Positions 1 through 9,080 of a DNA stretch of 64,000 nt are shown here, in pieces. The notes beneath the pieces were generated by a model. It had not been told where the DNA came from. It worked only from the letters and a program-made list of their open reading frames with translations, and made no database searches. The stretch spans positions 1,798,001-1,862,000 of the forward strand of contig CAXXRM010000005.1 in NCBI GenBank assembly GCA_963663135.2, in the 5' to 3' direction. This DNA is from Io17-Chloro-G2 sp963663135. GTDB taxonomy: Bacteria; Chloroflexota; Dehalococcoidia; Lucifugimonadales; UBA3495. The translations under genes and the position numbers were made by a program. Position 1 is the stretch's first letter; every line of letters begins with the position of its first letter.

Positions 1-531
1 ATTGTCGGCGTCATACCCTTCCCAATACCGCGAAATTACGGTGGCGAAATCATACCCTCCGACCATTTCCTGGAGGTGCGCCAGCTTCTCACGGATAACG
101 CTGTTGGCATCCCGTCCCGTTTTCTCGGCCGTGCTCACGGCTTCAGTGACAAACCGCTCCACCACCAATGGCATTGCCCCTCCGTCCTGCCTGCTAAGAG
201 TGGACGTATTCCGGGCCATCTCGGCATAGAGAGAACGAGCCTGCCCGCCTGTTGCGTGGAGACGGCGGTCCGGGGAAATGTCCGCCGACAGCACGACCAT
301 CCTCTTTTCCATGGCTATCTGTCTGACCAAATTCAGAAAGAAAGTCTTCCCGGATCCGTACTCTCCAATTATGAACCTGATGGTGGAGCCGCCTTCAGCC
401 ATACGGTCAATGTCCTTTATCAGTTCCTCGATTTCCCGGCTGCGGCCGACCTGGATGTGCTGCAGTCCTATTCTCGGAACAACACCGGCGCTGAGAGCGC
501 GGACGATGGCATCCCGTTCGCGGGTTCTCAT
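1..531 (-). CDS. DUF2791/BrxD-like P-loop ATPase, partial at window edge
   Basis: The reverse strand is open from an ATG at 531 to the window edge, giving 177 codons of N-terminal sequence; the 3' part lies outside. It reads as a P-loop ATPase with the pattern VGRSREIEEL (about residues 28-37) followed by Walker A GEYGSGKT (about residues 56-63). This arrangement is typical of the ATP-binding proteins found next to TerB_N proteins and in BREX-like loci (DUF2791/BrxD). The start is 20 nt after the stop of the TerB gene on the same strand, so the two are almost certainly co-transcribed, with this gene second. The expected role is an AAA+-like ATPase of a defence or stress complex; partner and substrate cannot be read from the fragment. 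Family assignment rests on the Walker A context and the neighbour. Confidence 0.75.
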   Translation of the reverse strand, partial: MRTRERDAIVRALSAGVVPRIGLQHIQVGRSREIEELIKDIDRMAEGGSTIRFIIGEYGSGKTFFLNLVRQIAMEKRMVVLSADISPDRRLHATGGQARSLYAEMARNTSTLSRQDGGAMPLVVERFVTEAVSTAEKTGRDANSVIREKLAHLQEMVGGYDFATVISRYWEGYDADN

Positions 532-551
532 CTTTGGTCTCTCCACTGTAC

Positions 552-2885
552 TTACTCCGCCATAGCCAGGATTTCGTCCTTTATTTCTATATTCATCATA
601 TATCCATCATCTTCCACGATTAGCAAGTCGCCGAAACGCTCGTGGGACCACTCATTCACTGTTTCCATGGCACCATCCGGCAGGAGCCGGAACTGACGGG
701 CCAGCTTGCGGTATTCCTCCTCGCCCCAGTGGAGGCGTGAGATTAGTTCACCAAGAAAGGCCGCGTGCTTTTCGTCCAGACCGCCGAACTCGTTTTCAGC
801 TTGGCCAAGCTCCTCGGCGGGTTCCTCCTCTCGTTCCTCGTCCTGGAAGATCTCACTCAGTAGGGCGCTGACACGTGCGGTGTTAGTCATCACGGCAGCG
901 ACTCTGTCTGCGTCGAGGCTCAACTGGTTTTCGGGGTCAGGACGTGGTGGTATGGCAAAGCCGGGTTGGCCTTCCGCGGGAGGAATTACAGTCACTGGGT
1001 CGTCAGCCGAAGCCAGGGTGTGGAGCGCAGAGTAAATTCCGTCCGTCTTCAGGCCTATCGCCGAGTAGAGTCGTTCAAGAGCAGCTACCTCCCTTCCACT
1101 GATTACTCCGTCGGAGGCCGCAATTGAAAGGGCAATCTGGCCCATCTCGTGAGAGGTCTCACAGGGAGCATTACGGAGATGTCTTCGCAGCAGAGACAGG
1201 TCCGGCCTCACCGCCATCATCCATCTCAGATTCGCTTTAAGGCGGGAGCGTTCTCCCTCCGGCAAATCCGGGTCACGGTCAATGGCGGCGCCCAGAGCGT
1301 TGGATTCCGATTCACTGACCGATTCATCGGCTTGGGCCACGAAACTCCCTATGGCAACCGAAACAAGGAGGCTCTTGTACTTGCCGCTGACGGCCTCCAG
1401 GCGAGTAACCCCCTCCGGTAGGTTGAACAGGACGACAGGCTCTCCACGTTTCGGGGACCGGAGTGCAAATCTAGGATCGGGCGCCAAACCTACCGACAGA
1501 CGGGCCAAGGCGTCGGCAGCGTCGGTTAACTGCCGCTTTCCTATGCTCTCGGGGGCTGCTCCTTCGAGGCGTTCGACCACCGCTTCCACGGGACATAGCC
1601 CTCCGGCATCGATGATTTCCCCAGCCCATTCTCGAAGGCTGTCCATTTCCGGGTTGGGGAAGACGTGCCACAGACGCTCAGGTAGCAGTATGTGTGCTTC
1701 TATCGTCCCTCTCCCATTGGGATTGCGTCCCAGGAACCGGCTGTATTTGTCCAGAGAGTCAGTGGCCTCTTCGACCAGATTTCTTGCGGCATTCAAGGGC
1801 TGGGTGATGCGGGAAATGTCGGGCACGGCGCCGATGTATTCCTCGAGACCGACTTCAAACTCCGACGACGCAGCCCGATACTGCGCACGGAGGGTCCGTT
1901 TGGGTAGAGGGATCTTCATGCCGGCAGGATGCCTTTCGGCAAAGAGGATGCGGAAAAGGGCCCGGAATTCAGAGAATGCCCGGGATGCTGCTGTCCTGAG
2001 GGCGTAATCCGGATGGGCACAGTACCAACTCAGCGCCCAGTCGGCGTCCATGGGCAGGCCGTCGGCCGCCATGCGGCCTAGAGCCACGCGGAGGCCCAGA
2101 GGCAATTCGTACCCAGCGGTCGTCCAGAGTTTTGTCTCCAGCTCTTCATCAGACGCCAGGCACGCCCTTGCAGCGTCAACAAAAGACTCGAAGTATCGGC
2201 GGACAGACCTGTGGTCTCCGTAAATCTGGAGCAGCCTGTCGACTTCGTTGATGATGAGGCGACGCTCGTATAAATCTGGTGAGTCCATGAAAAAGCGTCT
2301 TTCCAGCCCATAGAAGTAGAGGAAAACATGGCCGACTCCGTAACGTCGGTCCGAACGGCCGGTGGCTAGCCAGTCGAGGTACGCGGCCCGGGAACTTGGG
2401 CCGATTTCACTGTAGCTAGGCCAGTATGGCATGCCATCACCAGTAATATCAGGGCCGGAGGCGGCTACTGGAAGAGTCGGAACGATGGTGGGTTTCCATG
2501 TCGCGGACAACGCTCCTTGTCGCCGGTCCGGTCCCAGATAGACCATTCCGCCGATGTTGCGTCCGGCCACTACCGCTGATTGTTCGTAATTCACCCATCT
2601 CAGTGTAGTAACGGCAGTGGTGCTGGTGGCACCCTGAGTGGGAAGCATTCCTTCGCGTATGCCGGCGGAAGCCGGCCTTTCCAGGGTAGAACTCGCCGCT
2701 GCCGAGGAGGGATTATCCCGTGCCCTCTTCCGTTGGCGGACGGCTCTGCCGGCCCTGGTATCGCCACTCAGTCCATTTAGCCATTGCTGAAGTATTCGAA
2801 AAATATTCAATCTGCCTCCAGAATCGACTGCCTTCCGACTGGGCAATCGCTCCTCAAGCACTCTGGTCCTTGGAGACCTCGACAA
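552..2885 (-). CDS. TerB_N/TerB_C domain protein
   Basis: This is a 777-residue cytoplasmic protein. After a low-complexity basic N-terminus (residues 1-100), a TerB_N region spans about 110-310 and carries the hallmark VGHVFLYFYGLERR near residue 185. The middle and C-terminal thirds contain TerB-like helical segments (VSVAIGSFVAQADE, MGQIALSIAASDGVISG) with the acidic residues TerB proteins use for metal binding, and the end resembles TerB_C. Proteins with this architecture are repeatedly found beside a DUF2791-type ATPase and often a superfamily-II helicase in predicted phage-defence or stress loci; here the ATPase follows 20 nt downstream. The annotated start is the longest reading frame. 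Initiation at Met80, just ahead of the conserved region, is possible. Molecular function is not established for the family. Confidence 0.8.
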   Translation of the reverse strand: MSRSPRTRVLEERLPSRKAVDSGGRLNIFRILQQWLNGLSGDTRAGRAVRQRKRARDNPSSAAASSTLERPASAGIREGMLPTQGATSTTAVTTLRWVNYEQSAVVAGRNIGGMVYLGPDRRQGALSATWKPTIVPTLPVAASGPDITGDGMPYWPSYSEIGPSSRAAYLDWLATGRSDRRYGVGHVFLYFYGLERRFFMDSPDLYERRLIINEVDRLLQIYGDHRSVRRYFESFVDAARACLASDEELETKLWTTAGYELPLGLRVALGRMAADGLPMDADWALSWYCAHPDYALRTAASRAFSEFRALFRILFAERHPAGMKIPLPKRTLRAQYRAASSEFEVGLEEYIGAVPDISRITQPLNAARNLVEEATDSLDKYSRFLGRNPNGRGTIEAHILLPERLWHVFPNPEMDSLREWAGEIIDAGGLCPVEAVVERLEGAAPESIGKRQLTDAADALARLSVGLAPDPRFALRSPKRGEPVVLFNLPEGVTRLEAVSGKYKSLLVSVAIGSFVAQADESVSESESNALGAAIDRDPDLPEGERSRLKANLRWMMAVRPDLSLLRRHLRNAPCETSHEMGQIALSIAASDGVISGREVAALERLYSAIGLKTDGIYSALHTLASADDPVTVIPPAEGQPGFAIPPRPDPENQLSLDADRVAAVMTNTARVSALLSEIFQDEEREEEPAEELGQAENEFGGLDEKHAAFLGELISRLHWGEEEYRKLARQFRLLPDGAMETVNEWSHERFGDLLIVEDDGYMMNIEIKDEILAMAE

Positions 2886-3479
2886 TTCCGAATGAAACTA
2901 CCGCGATGTATCAGACTAGCTCGCACCCTTGCGGCTTCAGCGTCGCGATGCTGTCCCAAGCGTTGGTTCATAACAGTGAGAAAATATTGTGATGAATCCC
3001 AGATCAAGGGTGGCCTTAGTCGCCGTTTGGATTGGGTTAATCGCTGCGGGGCCTCCCATTCAACTGTGTCTCTCAATTGTCTGCTACAACCTCACTACAG
3101 GTCTGATGCATTTCTCGTCTCGGGAGTAAGAGGATCCTGATCGATTCACTGGGCTTTGTCCCTCGGACACCACAAGCAAGACGCAACGGCGAGGGCGCTT
3201 GCGTCGCAGCTAAGGCCAACGCAGGTAAAAAGGCTTGGAAATGGACGCCTCGGTCCGTGAATTATTAGTGAAGGCATACCTGTCTTGCAATCAGGCTATC
3301 ACTGCAGGGAGGTTAAACACACCACCACTTGGGTCGGAATCGCAGTCGGATTTGGCGTTGTCTATAGCCCTTCCGATCCTTCCACCGGAGCGGGATCTTC
3401 CTAATGGAGCTTTGAGCAATATGCAGAATCCACGTTCACCCTTTCACGCCGACCGACTCGTATTCCTCCAGACAACCAG
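2886..3479. other. No recognisable gene
   Basis: About 600 bases upstream of the TerB gene. Short open frames exist on both strands, but none has a convincing ribosome-binding site, a family motif or biased codon use. The TerB operon promoter is probably here, but no clear -35/-10 pair was identified. Confidence 0.5.
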
Positions 3480-3945
3480 CCAGCACGGTTATGCCTGTTT
3501 TTCGAAAGCTTCTCCTTGGGGCAGGCCGCGGTCAACGTTGCCTCAATTCACCATCTTCCGCCGCCGGCCCGGACTCATGGACAGGAACTCTCCGCCAAAA
3601 AATCGCTATCCCACCTTCGGTTGACCGATCTCCTGGTACAACCGGGCTACCAAGGACGCGTCATGCTTGGCCTTCCGTTGCTAAGTGTTGCCGAAGACAC
3701 CGGCGGCCCCCTCGGTCACGGCTTTCTTCCGAGCTTGAATCTGTCCTGAGGGGACTTCATACCGGTCGACCAACGGGGCCACTGCCTCGTCCACCTTCAT
3801 CACCTCAAGAGCATGGAAGACCGGGCTGTGCTTCCTTCTTTCTTTTGCCGCGTTCTATACCCTCCCAACATCTGCCCTCGGTTTAAAAGCAGAACTCTCA
3901 CTGGGTCGCCTGTCCACTTTTCCGGGTCCACCTCATTTCTCTGTC
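3480..3945 (-). pseudogene. IS3-family OrfA remnant with one terminal inverted repeat
   Basis: Translating the reverse strand across several stops and frame changes recovers an IS3 OrfA-like helix-turn-helix protein: fragments such as FHALEVMKVDEAVAPLVDRY, QIQARKKAVTEGAAGVFGN and LVARLYQEIGQPKVG fit the usual OrfA order. Upstream of it, at 3911-3935, lies a sequence like an IS3 end (TGTCC..TTTTCCGGGTCCAC). OrfB and the second end were not found, so this is a decayed fragment. At least three stops or frameshifts interrupt it. Confidence 0.65.
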
Positions 3946-4537
3946 GGAGCAAAAAACGGCGGATTACACCACATTCTCCACATCCATGTTTTAACCGCGC
4001 GTTCTCAGATGATCCGAGAACCTGGCGCTAGGGTTAGAAACCCGGCTCTTTAGCTTCAAATTGGCCTTTGTCATGAGTTTGGGGTCCTCTTCATTGCCCT
4101 GCTAAAACTCTCTTTTGCCATCCTGAAAACACCCTGGTTCCCAACCGACAAAACCTAATTCCTGATTTGTGTATATCATTTTCGTATGGACATAATTTTA
4201 ACCCGTGAAAGCCATAGGGTCCCTGGCCGTCGGAGGAGCATCACAGCTTTTGCGAGCCCGTCCGGTATCCAAGTGATGACGGCCTCGTGTGCGCCTCAAA
4301 GACGTATCCAATCCGGCAGATGTCAATAGTAACTTTAGCTCCGGAAGACCTCGAAAAACTCCAAGAGAAGATGTTCGGCGCTAATCGCGGCCTTTTCTCT
4401 CAGTCATGGCCTCGACTCCGGAGAGCGGGTGGAGACGCCGGAAGCCCGGGGACACCTAGAACAATATCGGAGGTCCCTGGGTTGGCCCAAACCTAAATTA
4501 AGTTTTTCAGGAAATTCAACAGAATGGAGCCGAGACC
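3946..4537. other. No recognisable gene
   Basis: About 590 bases between the IS3 remnant and the next small ORF. An open frame of 69 codons at 4287-4496 (+) lacks a ribosome-binding site and recognisable motifs, and is not annotated. Confidence 0.45.
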
Positions 4538-4735
4538 ATGTTAGGAAAAAGAGCAATCTTCGCCATCACATTGGTTGACGACGACGGTGACCACGCAACC
4601 ACGTTTGAAGAGATTCAACTGGACTCTGAGGAAACTGCAGTGATTTCACCATTAATTCACCTGTTCAAAGCTTTGCGGGCCGATCATCAATCGGATGCTC
4701 AAATTGAGGGGGAAAACCGTAAACGCCGGAGGTAA
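4538..4735 (+). CDS. Small acidic hypothetical protein
   Basis: A 65-residue ORF begins MLGKRAIFAITLVDDDGDHA, preceded by a GGAG about 9 nt before the ATG. The protein is acidic in its first two thirds and ends in a basic tail (NRKRRR). It is not recognised. The stop codon lies inside the left arm of a strong hairpin (4721-4769), which is consistent with a single-gene transcript ending there. The downstream ParB-methyltransferase gene begins 180 bases later. It could be a small accessory protein of that gene or a relic. The call rests on start context and the hairpin only. Confidence 0.45.
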   Translation: MLGKRAIFAITLVDDDGDHATTFEEIQLDSEETAVISPLIHLFKALRADHQSDAQIEGENRKRRR

Positions 4736-4769
4736 ATCGGGCTCCGCGCCCCGTTTACCTCCGGCGTTT
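4721..4769 (+). terminator. 16-bp perfect hairpin, terminator-like
   Basis: AAACGCCGGAGGTAAA (4721-4736) pairs perfectly with TTTACCTCCGGCGTTT (4754-4769) around a GC-rich 17-nt loop. The left arm overlaps the stop of the small ORF. Only a weak T-rich tail follows (TGCTGTTGTT), so intrinsic termination is likely but not certain. Confidence 0.55.
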
Positions 4770-4918
4770 CTGCTGTTGTTAGCGCCAATGTAAAGGGCCC
4801 GGAGAAGTTGGCAGTTTCCAGTGGGTCCTGAGCTGGAACCGGGGCTCCCGGTCTCAAGCTCAGCCGGCCCATCCAGAATCCTGAACTGGTGGTTGGCAAG
4901 GAGTGGTTAACCCAGCTT

Positions 4919-6337
4919 ATGAGTACACCGATGAAAGATTACCGGATCAGCGACGAGGCGAACCTTTTTCCAGAGGCGTCCCCCGGAGAATATCAAGACA
5001 TATTGGCGAGCATCGAAGAGATCGGCCAACAGGATCCCATCGGCGTCAAGGATGACCTGATATTCGACGGTCGAAACCGCTTACGGGCCTGCCGCGAGCT
5101 CGGCATCGAGCCCAAATTCACCGAGTTGGACGCTGACGTTGATCCACTCCAATACGTTCTGGCAAAGAATCTCGCCCGTCGGCATCTGGATGCCAATCAG
5201 CGGGCCGTGGTCGCCTACAAGCTATCCGCATGGTCGAGGCCGGGAGGAGACAGGAGAAGCGAGGCCTACCGGGAAGGTGTCGATCATTCGGCAAAAATGC
5301 CGATTGGTTATTCCCAGGAGCAATCCGCCAAGCTGCTGAACGTCAGCCCGCGGTCGGTCAGGCAGGCGGGCAAGGTCCTCTCGGAAGATAGCCCTGCGGT
5401 CGCGGCATTGCGCCAGGCGGTTGAAGCGGTAGGCCAGCGACGGGTAAAACTCAGCGACGCCGCCAAGGTCGTCGACCAGCCCGCAGAGGTTCAGGAGCAG
5501 GCCTTGGACCGGGTGCTCAGAGGAGAATCCAAGACTATCACCAGTGCGGTCCAACAGATCAAACGCCAGTTGACGGAAGCCGAGGAGGCGGAGGCGCTTG
5601 AGTCACACCGGGCCAAGCCTATTGATGAAACCATGACGCTCCACCGTTCCGCGGTGTCGGACTTATCTGGATTGGTGGCCCCGGCCAGCGTGGATGCCAT
5701 TATCACCAATCCTCCGTACGGTTCCGAGTCCTTGGCGGTGTTCTCCGACCTCGCCGCTTTTGCGGCCCATGCGCTGAAGCCGGGCGGGGTGATGGTGGTG
5801 ATGAACGACGGCATGCAATTGCCCCAGGTGCTCGAGCGCCTGAATCACCCGGACCTGAAATGGATCTGCGAACTCGATTTCGAACACCACAGTGTACCGG
5901 TTCCTGGTGGGCCCCCGGACTGGATCACTCTCCGTCGCAGGCCGCTCCTCATCTACGGCAAGGCGAGGTTCAAGCTAAATCGAGGAGACAACCTAATAGC
6001 TCTGCCGAACTCCGATGATCTGCCCAAAGAACACCTTCAGCGGCACCTGTTAGACGAGGCCATGGCGCTGATTGTCGAGCGCTTTGCCCGCCCCGGACAG
6101 GTGGTCTGCGACCCCACTCCCTTGGACAGGGCAAGCACTGCGCTGGCCGCCAGGAAGCACGGGTGCTATTTCATTGGCGCGGACAAGAATGACGTCAACC
6201 TTGGGCGCATCAGGAGATCGCTCACGCGGGATGACGGTGATGGTGGGTCTGAATCGAACTCCCAGGCAGTGTCCTCTGAGGGCCCGATCCCGGCGGTTTT
6301 CCCCACCGAAGACGGGCTTGGACGACGCCCAGGCTAA
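4919..6337 (+). CDS. ParB/Spo0J-type nuclease-fold protein fused to a degenerate DNA methyltransferase
   Basis: The N-terminal part (about residues 1-100) is a ParB_N domain: IFDGRNRLRACRELGI is the conserved DGxxRxxA block, followed by a helix-turn-helix (YSQEQSAKLLNVSPRSVRQA). The C-terminal part (from about residue 225) has the beta-class N4/N6 methyltransferase order, with catalytic motif IV NPPY in AIITNPPYGSESL and the motif I region VCDPTPLDRASTALAARKHG near the end. In active enzymes that site reads DPFxGxGT; here the glycine-rich SAM loop is replaced by TPLDRAS, so SAM binding is doubtful. Such fusions occur in phages, plasmids and integrative elements and usually modify DNA. An upstream GTG at 4889 is an alternative start. 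A relict methylase or a DNA-binding regulator are the main alternatives. Confidence 0.8.
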   Translation: MSTPMKDYRISDEANLFPEASPGEYQDILASIEEIGQQDPIGVKDDLIFDGRNRLRACRELGIEPKFTELDADVDPLQYVLAKNLARRHLDANQRAVVAYKLSAWSRPGGDRRSEAYREGVDHSAKMPIGYSQEQSAKLLNVSPRSVRQAGKVLSEDSPAVAALRQAVEAVGQRRVKLSDAAKVVDQPAEVQEQALDRVLRGESKTITSAVQQIKRQLTEAEEAEALESHRAKPIDETMTLHRSAVSDLSGLVAPASVDAIITNPPYGSESLAVFSDLAAFAAHALKPGGVMVVMNDGMQLPQVLERLNHPDLKWICELDFEHHSVPVPGGPPDWITLRRRPLLIYGKARFKLNRGDNLIALPNSDDLPKEHLQRHLLDEAMALIVERFARPGQVVCDPTPLDRASTALAARKHGCYFIGADKNDVNLGRIRRSLTRDDGDGGSESNSQAVSSEGPIPAVFPTEDGLGRRPG

Positions 6338-6858
6338 CCCTACCTCATGACCCCCCCTCGGTGACCATGAGGGTCAGCCGCCGTCCAGCATCCTCATAGC
6401 CGGCACCGTCCTCGACGTCCACTGGCCCATGACCCGTGCCCGCCATCGTCACCGGCGGTGGCAGTACTCCACCAATGCCCGGTTGTCCATTGTGCGTTCC
6501 ACTGCCTCAACCCTACCTGCAGGCACAACCTTTGGACGGACCAACACCCCCACTGTTACGGGCAACGGTTTCCTGGGTCAATACTCCAACGTCCCCGTTT
6601 GGCTCAATCACCCGGCATTGCCCAGGGAGAACCGATCCGAAAGCCCAGTAGTTGAACCGCAGAAATCAACCCCGGCGACGAACCCGGCGGAAGCCGAGGA
6701 ATACCACGGACTGGACCGGCGCCAAGCCCAGGCCCCGGTGATGTTGTTCTGTTGTTGTCCAAGGTCATTAGGCCAGGGATTTTCACGGACATTAGTCCAC
6801 CCTGGGGGCGGGTGATTTGGTCTTGTATCGGGTTGCGGTTTGCCGGTCAATCACCTCC
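6338..6858. other. No recognisable gene
   Basis: About 520 bases between the ParB-methyltransferase gene and the first intact IS. Several overlapping short frames on both strands show no motifs. Nothing supportable is seen. Confidence 0.45.
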
Positions 6859-8561
6859 TGATCAACGACAATTAGATCTGCCGGTGCATTGCCTCAATAA
6901 AAACGTTAACCAGGCTGATTGGTTGCCTCAGATAAAATGTTACCGAAAATCGTGGAGGCGAACACGTGGTGGGAGGCATCAGCAGGATGGCGAAACAGGA
7001 ATTGCTGACAATTATCAGGGACCGCTACCGAAGGTCTTCCAAGAAGGATAAGAGCCGTATCCTCGACGAGTTCATATCGGTTACCGGTCACCACCGCAAG
7101 CACGGGATCAGGCTGCTTGCTCAAAGCGACGATGGTGAAGACAAACCGACCGCTGTCAGGGGACAACGCATCTATGATGAGGCCGTTCGCGAGGCAGTGA
7201 TAGTGGTCTGGGAGGCAGCCGACCGCATCTGTGGAAAACGCCTGAAGTCGGCGTTGCCCTATCTGGTAGAATCCATGGAACGCTATGGCCACCTGGACCT
7301 GGATGCGGAGGTACGACAACGGCTGCTGGCAGCCAGTGCGGCCACTCTGGACCGGTTGCTCAAGCCCATCAGGACTACGGCAGGCAGTCGTCGTAAACGA
7401 AGACGCCGGCAGTCGATTCCGGTGCGTACTTACAATGACTGGGACCGGCCACTGCCGGGCTTCCTGGAAATCGACTTGGTGGCGCACTGTGGTGGCCCAT
7501 TGTCAGGATCGTTCATCCACAGCCTCGTAGCCACCGACATCTGCACCGGGTGGACCGAGGCGGTTCCCTTGCTGGCCAGGGAGCAGTCCCTGGTCGTGGA
7601 GGGGCTAGCAGCCATCGGCGATCGGCTTCCCTTTGCCATGCGCGGCATCGACTCGGACGCCGATAGCGTGTTCATCAACGAGACGCTGATCAAGTACTGC
7701 GCCGGCCGCGGCATCGAGTTCACCCGTTCCAGAGCTTATCGCAAGAATGACCAGGCTTGGATTGAGCAGAAGAATGGCTCCGTGGTCCGCCGTTTCGTCG
7801 GCCATGATCGTTACTCCGGCCCGGTGGCCGGCCAAACCATGGCACAACTTTACGGGGCGATGGGTCTGTACGTGAATTATTTTCCAACCTTCATTCAAGT
7901 TGATCGAGAAGACCCGAGACGGCGCCACTACAGTCAAGCATTACAGCCTGCCGACGACTCCCTGCGACCGATTGATGCAACACGACTCGACCGGTGGGAA
8001 GTTGAAGGCCGCGCTAAGCGAGCACCGGGCCGCCCTGGACCCAGTAGCGTTGTTGCACACCATCCGTGAGGCGCAATCGGCGCTGGTGGCGGTAACATCG
8101 CCGGAACTGAGCGAAACACCGCAGGGCGAGAGCTTGGAACAGTTCCTCGCCAAATTGCCCAGTCTGTGGCGTCAGGGGGAGGCGCGTCCTACCCATGCAG
8201 CCAGAGTGCGCGGTTCGCGGCATTGGCGAACTCGCAAGGATCCCTTCGAGGAAGTTTGGCTTGGTGTTCTGCTGTGGCTGCAGGCAGAGCCGGATGCTAC
8301 CGGAAAGGCGCTGATGGAAAGATTGCAATCGGAATACCCGGACCGTTTCTCCGAATCACAGTTGCGAACCATGCAGCGCAGGGTGAAGGAGTGGCGCGGC
8401 ATCATGGCCAAACAGCTGGTTTACGGATCGGACGGGTCAGTCATCCCGGAGCGCACTGGAACGCCGGAACCGGCGCTGGTTGGAGTGGATCCAAGGTGCT
8501 AAAGTTTCGGTAACATTTCTCGTTGAGGCAACAGGCCGGCAAAGTTAATTGTCGTTAATCA
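6859..8561 (+). mobile_element. Insertion sequence with integrase-core transposase (ISNCY/IS1202-like)
   Basis: The element is bounded by long imperfect inverted repeats. The left end contains TGATCAACGACAATTA, then TTGCCTCA and ATGTTACCG-like blocks between 6859 and 6948. The right end (8505-8561) carries the same blocks in reverse, including CGGTAACATT, TGAGGCAA and TAATTGTCGTTAATCA. On the left a TTGCCTCA-type block occurs twice (6893 and 6923), suggesting multiple transposase-binding sites. No clear target duplication was found. The right end abuts the 3' cut of an IstA remnant, so this IS appears to have inserted into or beside an older IS21 copy. Confidence 0.7.
6987..8502 (+). pseudogene. 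DDE integrase-core transposase, frameshifted
   Basis: The start is ATG at 6987, behind GGGAGG. The N-terminus has the family's helix-turn-helix segment (DEFISVTGHHRKHGIRLL). The DDE core is present: first Asp in FLEIDLVAHCGG, second Asp in MRGIDSDADSVFIN, and Glu in QAWIEQKNGSVVRRF. The frame then shifts. At 7884-7885 the run reads TTTTCC where TTTTC would continue the conserved NYFQPSFKLIEKTRDGA reading, so one extra C pushes the 200-residue C-terminal part (7900-8502) into the next frame. All catalytic residues are upstream of the break, but the product lacks its C-terminal third. Either a real inactivating insertion or a homopolymer error. Confidence 0.8.
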
Positions 8562-8562
8562 T

Positions 8563-8974
8563 ATGGTGTACTGACCATCAAACTTGTACTCGTCGCGAAG
8601 GCGATCGAAGATGCGCTTTGCCGTGTGACGTTGCTTCCTGGGACGCCTTAGGTCGTCCTCCAGGATCCGGTCGATGACGCCGGTGAAGGGCTCTAGTAGT
8701 CAGTCATCTCTGGAATAGCAATTTCTGTCAGGCGACACCCTGGGCGCTCAAACAAAACTCCACCGCCTTTGCTCTTATGATTACACGGTTGACTGACTAC
8801 TAGCTTGGGCCTCTTTGGCGGATTCTGCCGGCGATAACCCGGCGGGACCGAGTAGGCCAGCATCTTGCGCACCGTGTCCCGGTGCAGACCGAACACCCGG
8901 GCTGCTTCCCGCAGGCTCATCCCATCCACCATCACCGCCCGTCGGACCCGTAGATACACGTCCACCTGGTACAT
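8563..8974 (-). pseudogene. IS21-family IstA N-terminal remnant, split by a MITE
   Basis: Reading the reverse strand from ATG 8974 gives a typical IstA beginning (MYQVDVYLRVRRAVMVDGMS) with the helix-turn-helix LREAARVFGLHRDTVRKML and then PPGYRRQNPPKRPKL. A 109-bp insert (8694-8802) follows. Past the insert the same frame continues EPFTGVIDRILEDDLRRP and AKRIFDRLRDEYKFDGQYT, as in intact IstA. The rest of istA and all of istB are missing. The cut at about 8563 coincides with the right end of the neighbouring IS. Removing the insert and one TA restores the frame exactly. Confidence 0.8.
8694..8802. mobile_element. 109-bp MITE with 13-bp perfect inverted repeats and TA duplication
   Basis: TAGTAGTCAGTCA (8694-8706) and TGACTGACTACTA (8790-8802) are perfect inverted repeats that include the flanking TA. 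The insert interrupts an IstA frame, and excision with loss of one TA restores it, so this is a genuine transposition product. TA duplication points to an IS630/Tc1-mariner-type transposase. The interior has no coding capacity. The same 13-bp end occurs once more at 12455-12467, at the right flank of the IS630 element, whose own ends are different. Confidence 0.8.
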
Positions 8975-9080
8975 CCATCCCACCGCCCATAAGCACGACT
9001 TCGAACCTATGGATGGCAGAGGACGGTACATTTTTCAACCGCCAAAATATCGATGTCCAGCGAAAAAGTCCTGACTAACT

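Noticed and set aside
3235..3624. 129-codon open frame on plus strand
   Set aside because: No ribosome-binding site or motif, and it overlaps an identifiable IS3 OrfA remnant on the other strand.
6338..6858. Small proline-rich open frames before the first IS
   Set aside because: Three overlapping frames are equally open on both strands, which is typical of GC-rich non-coding sequence.
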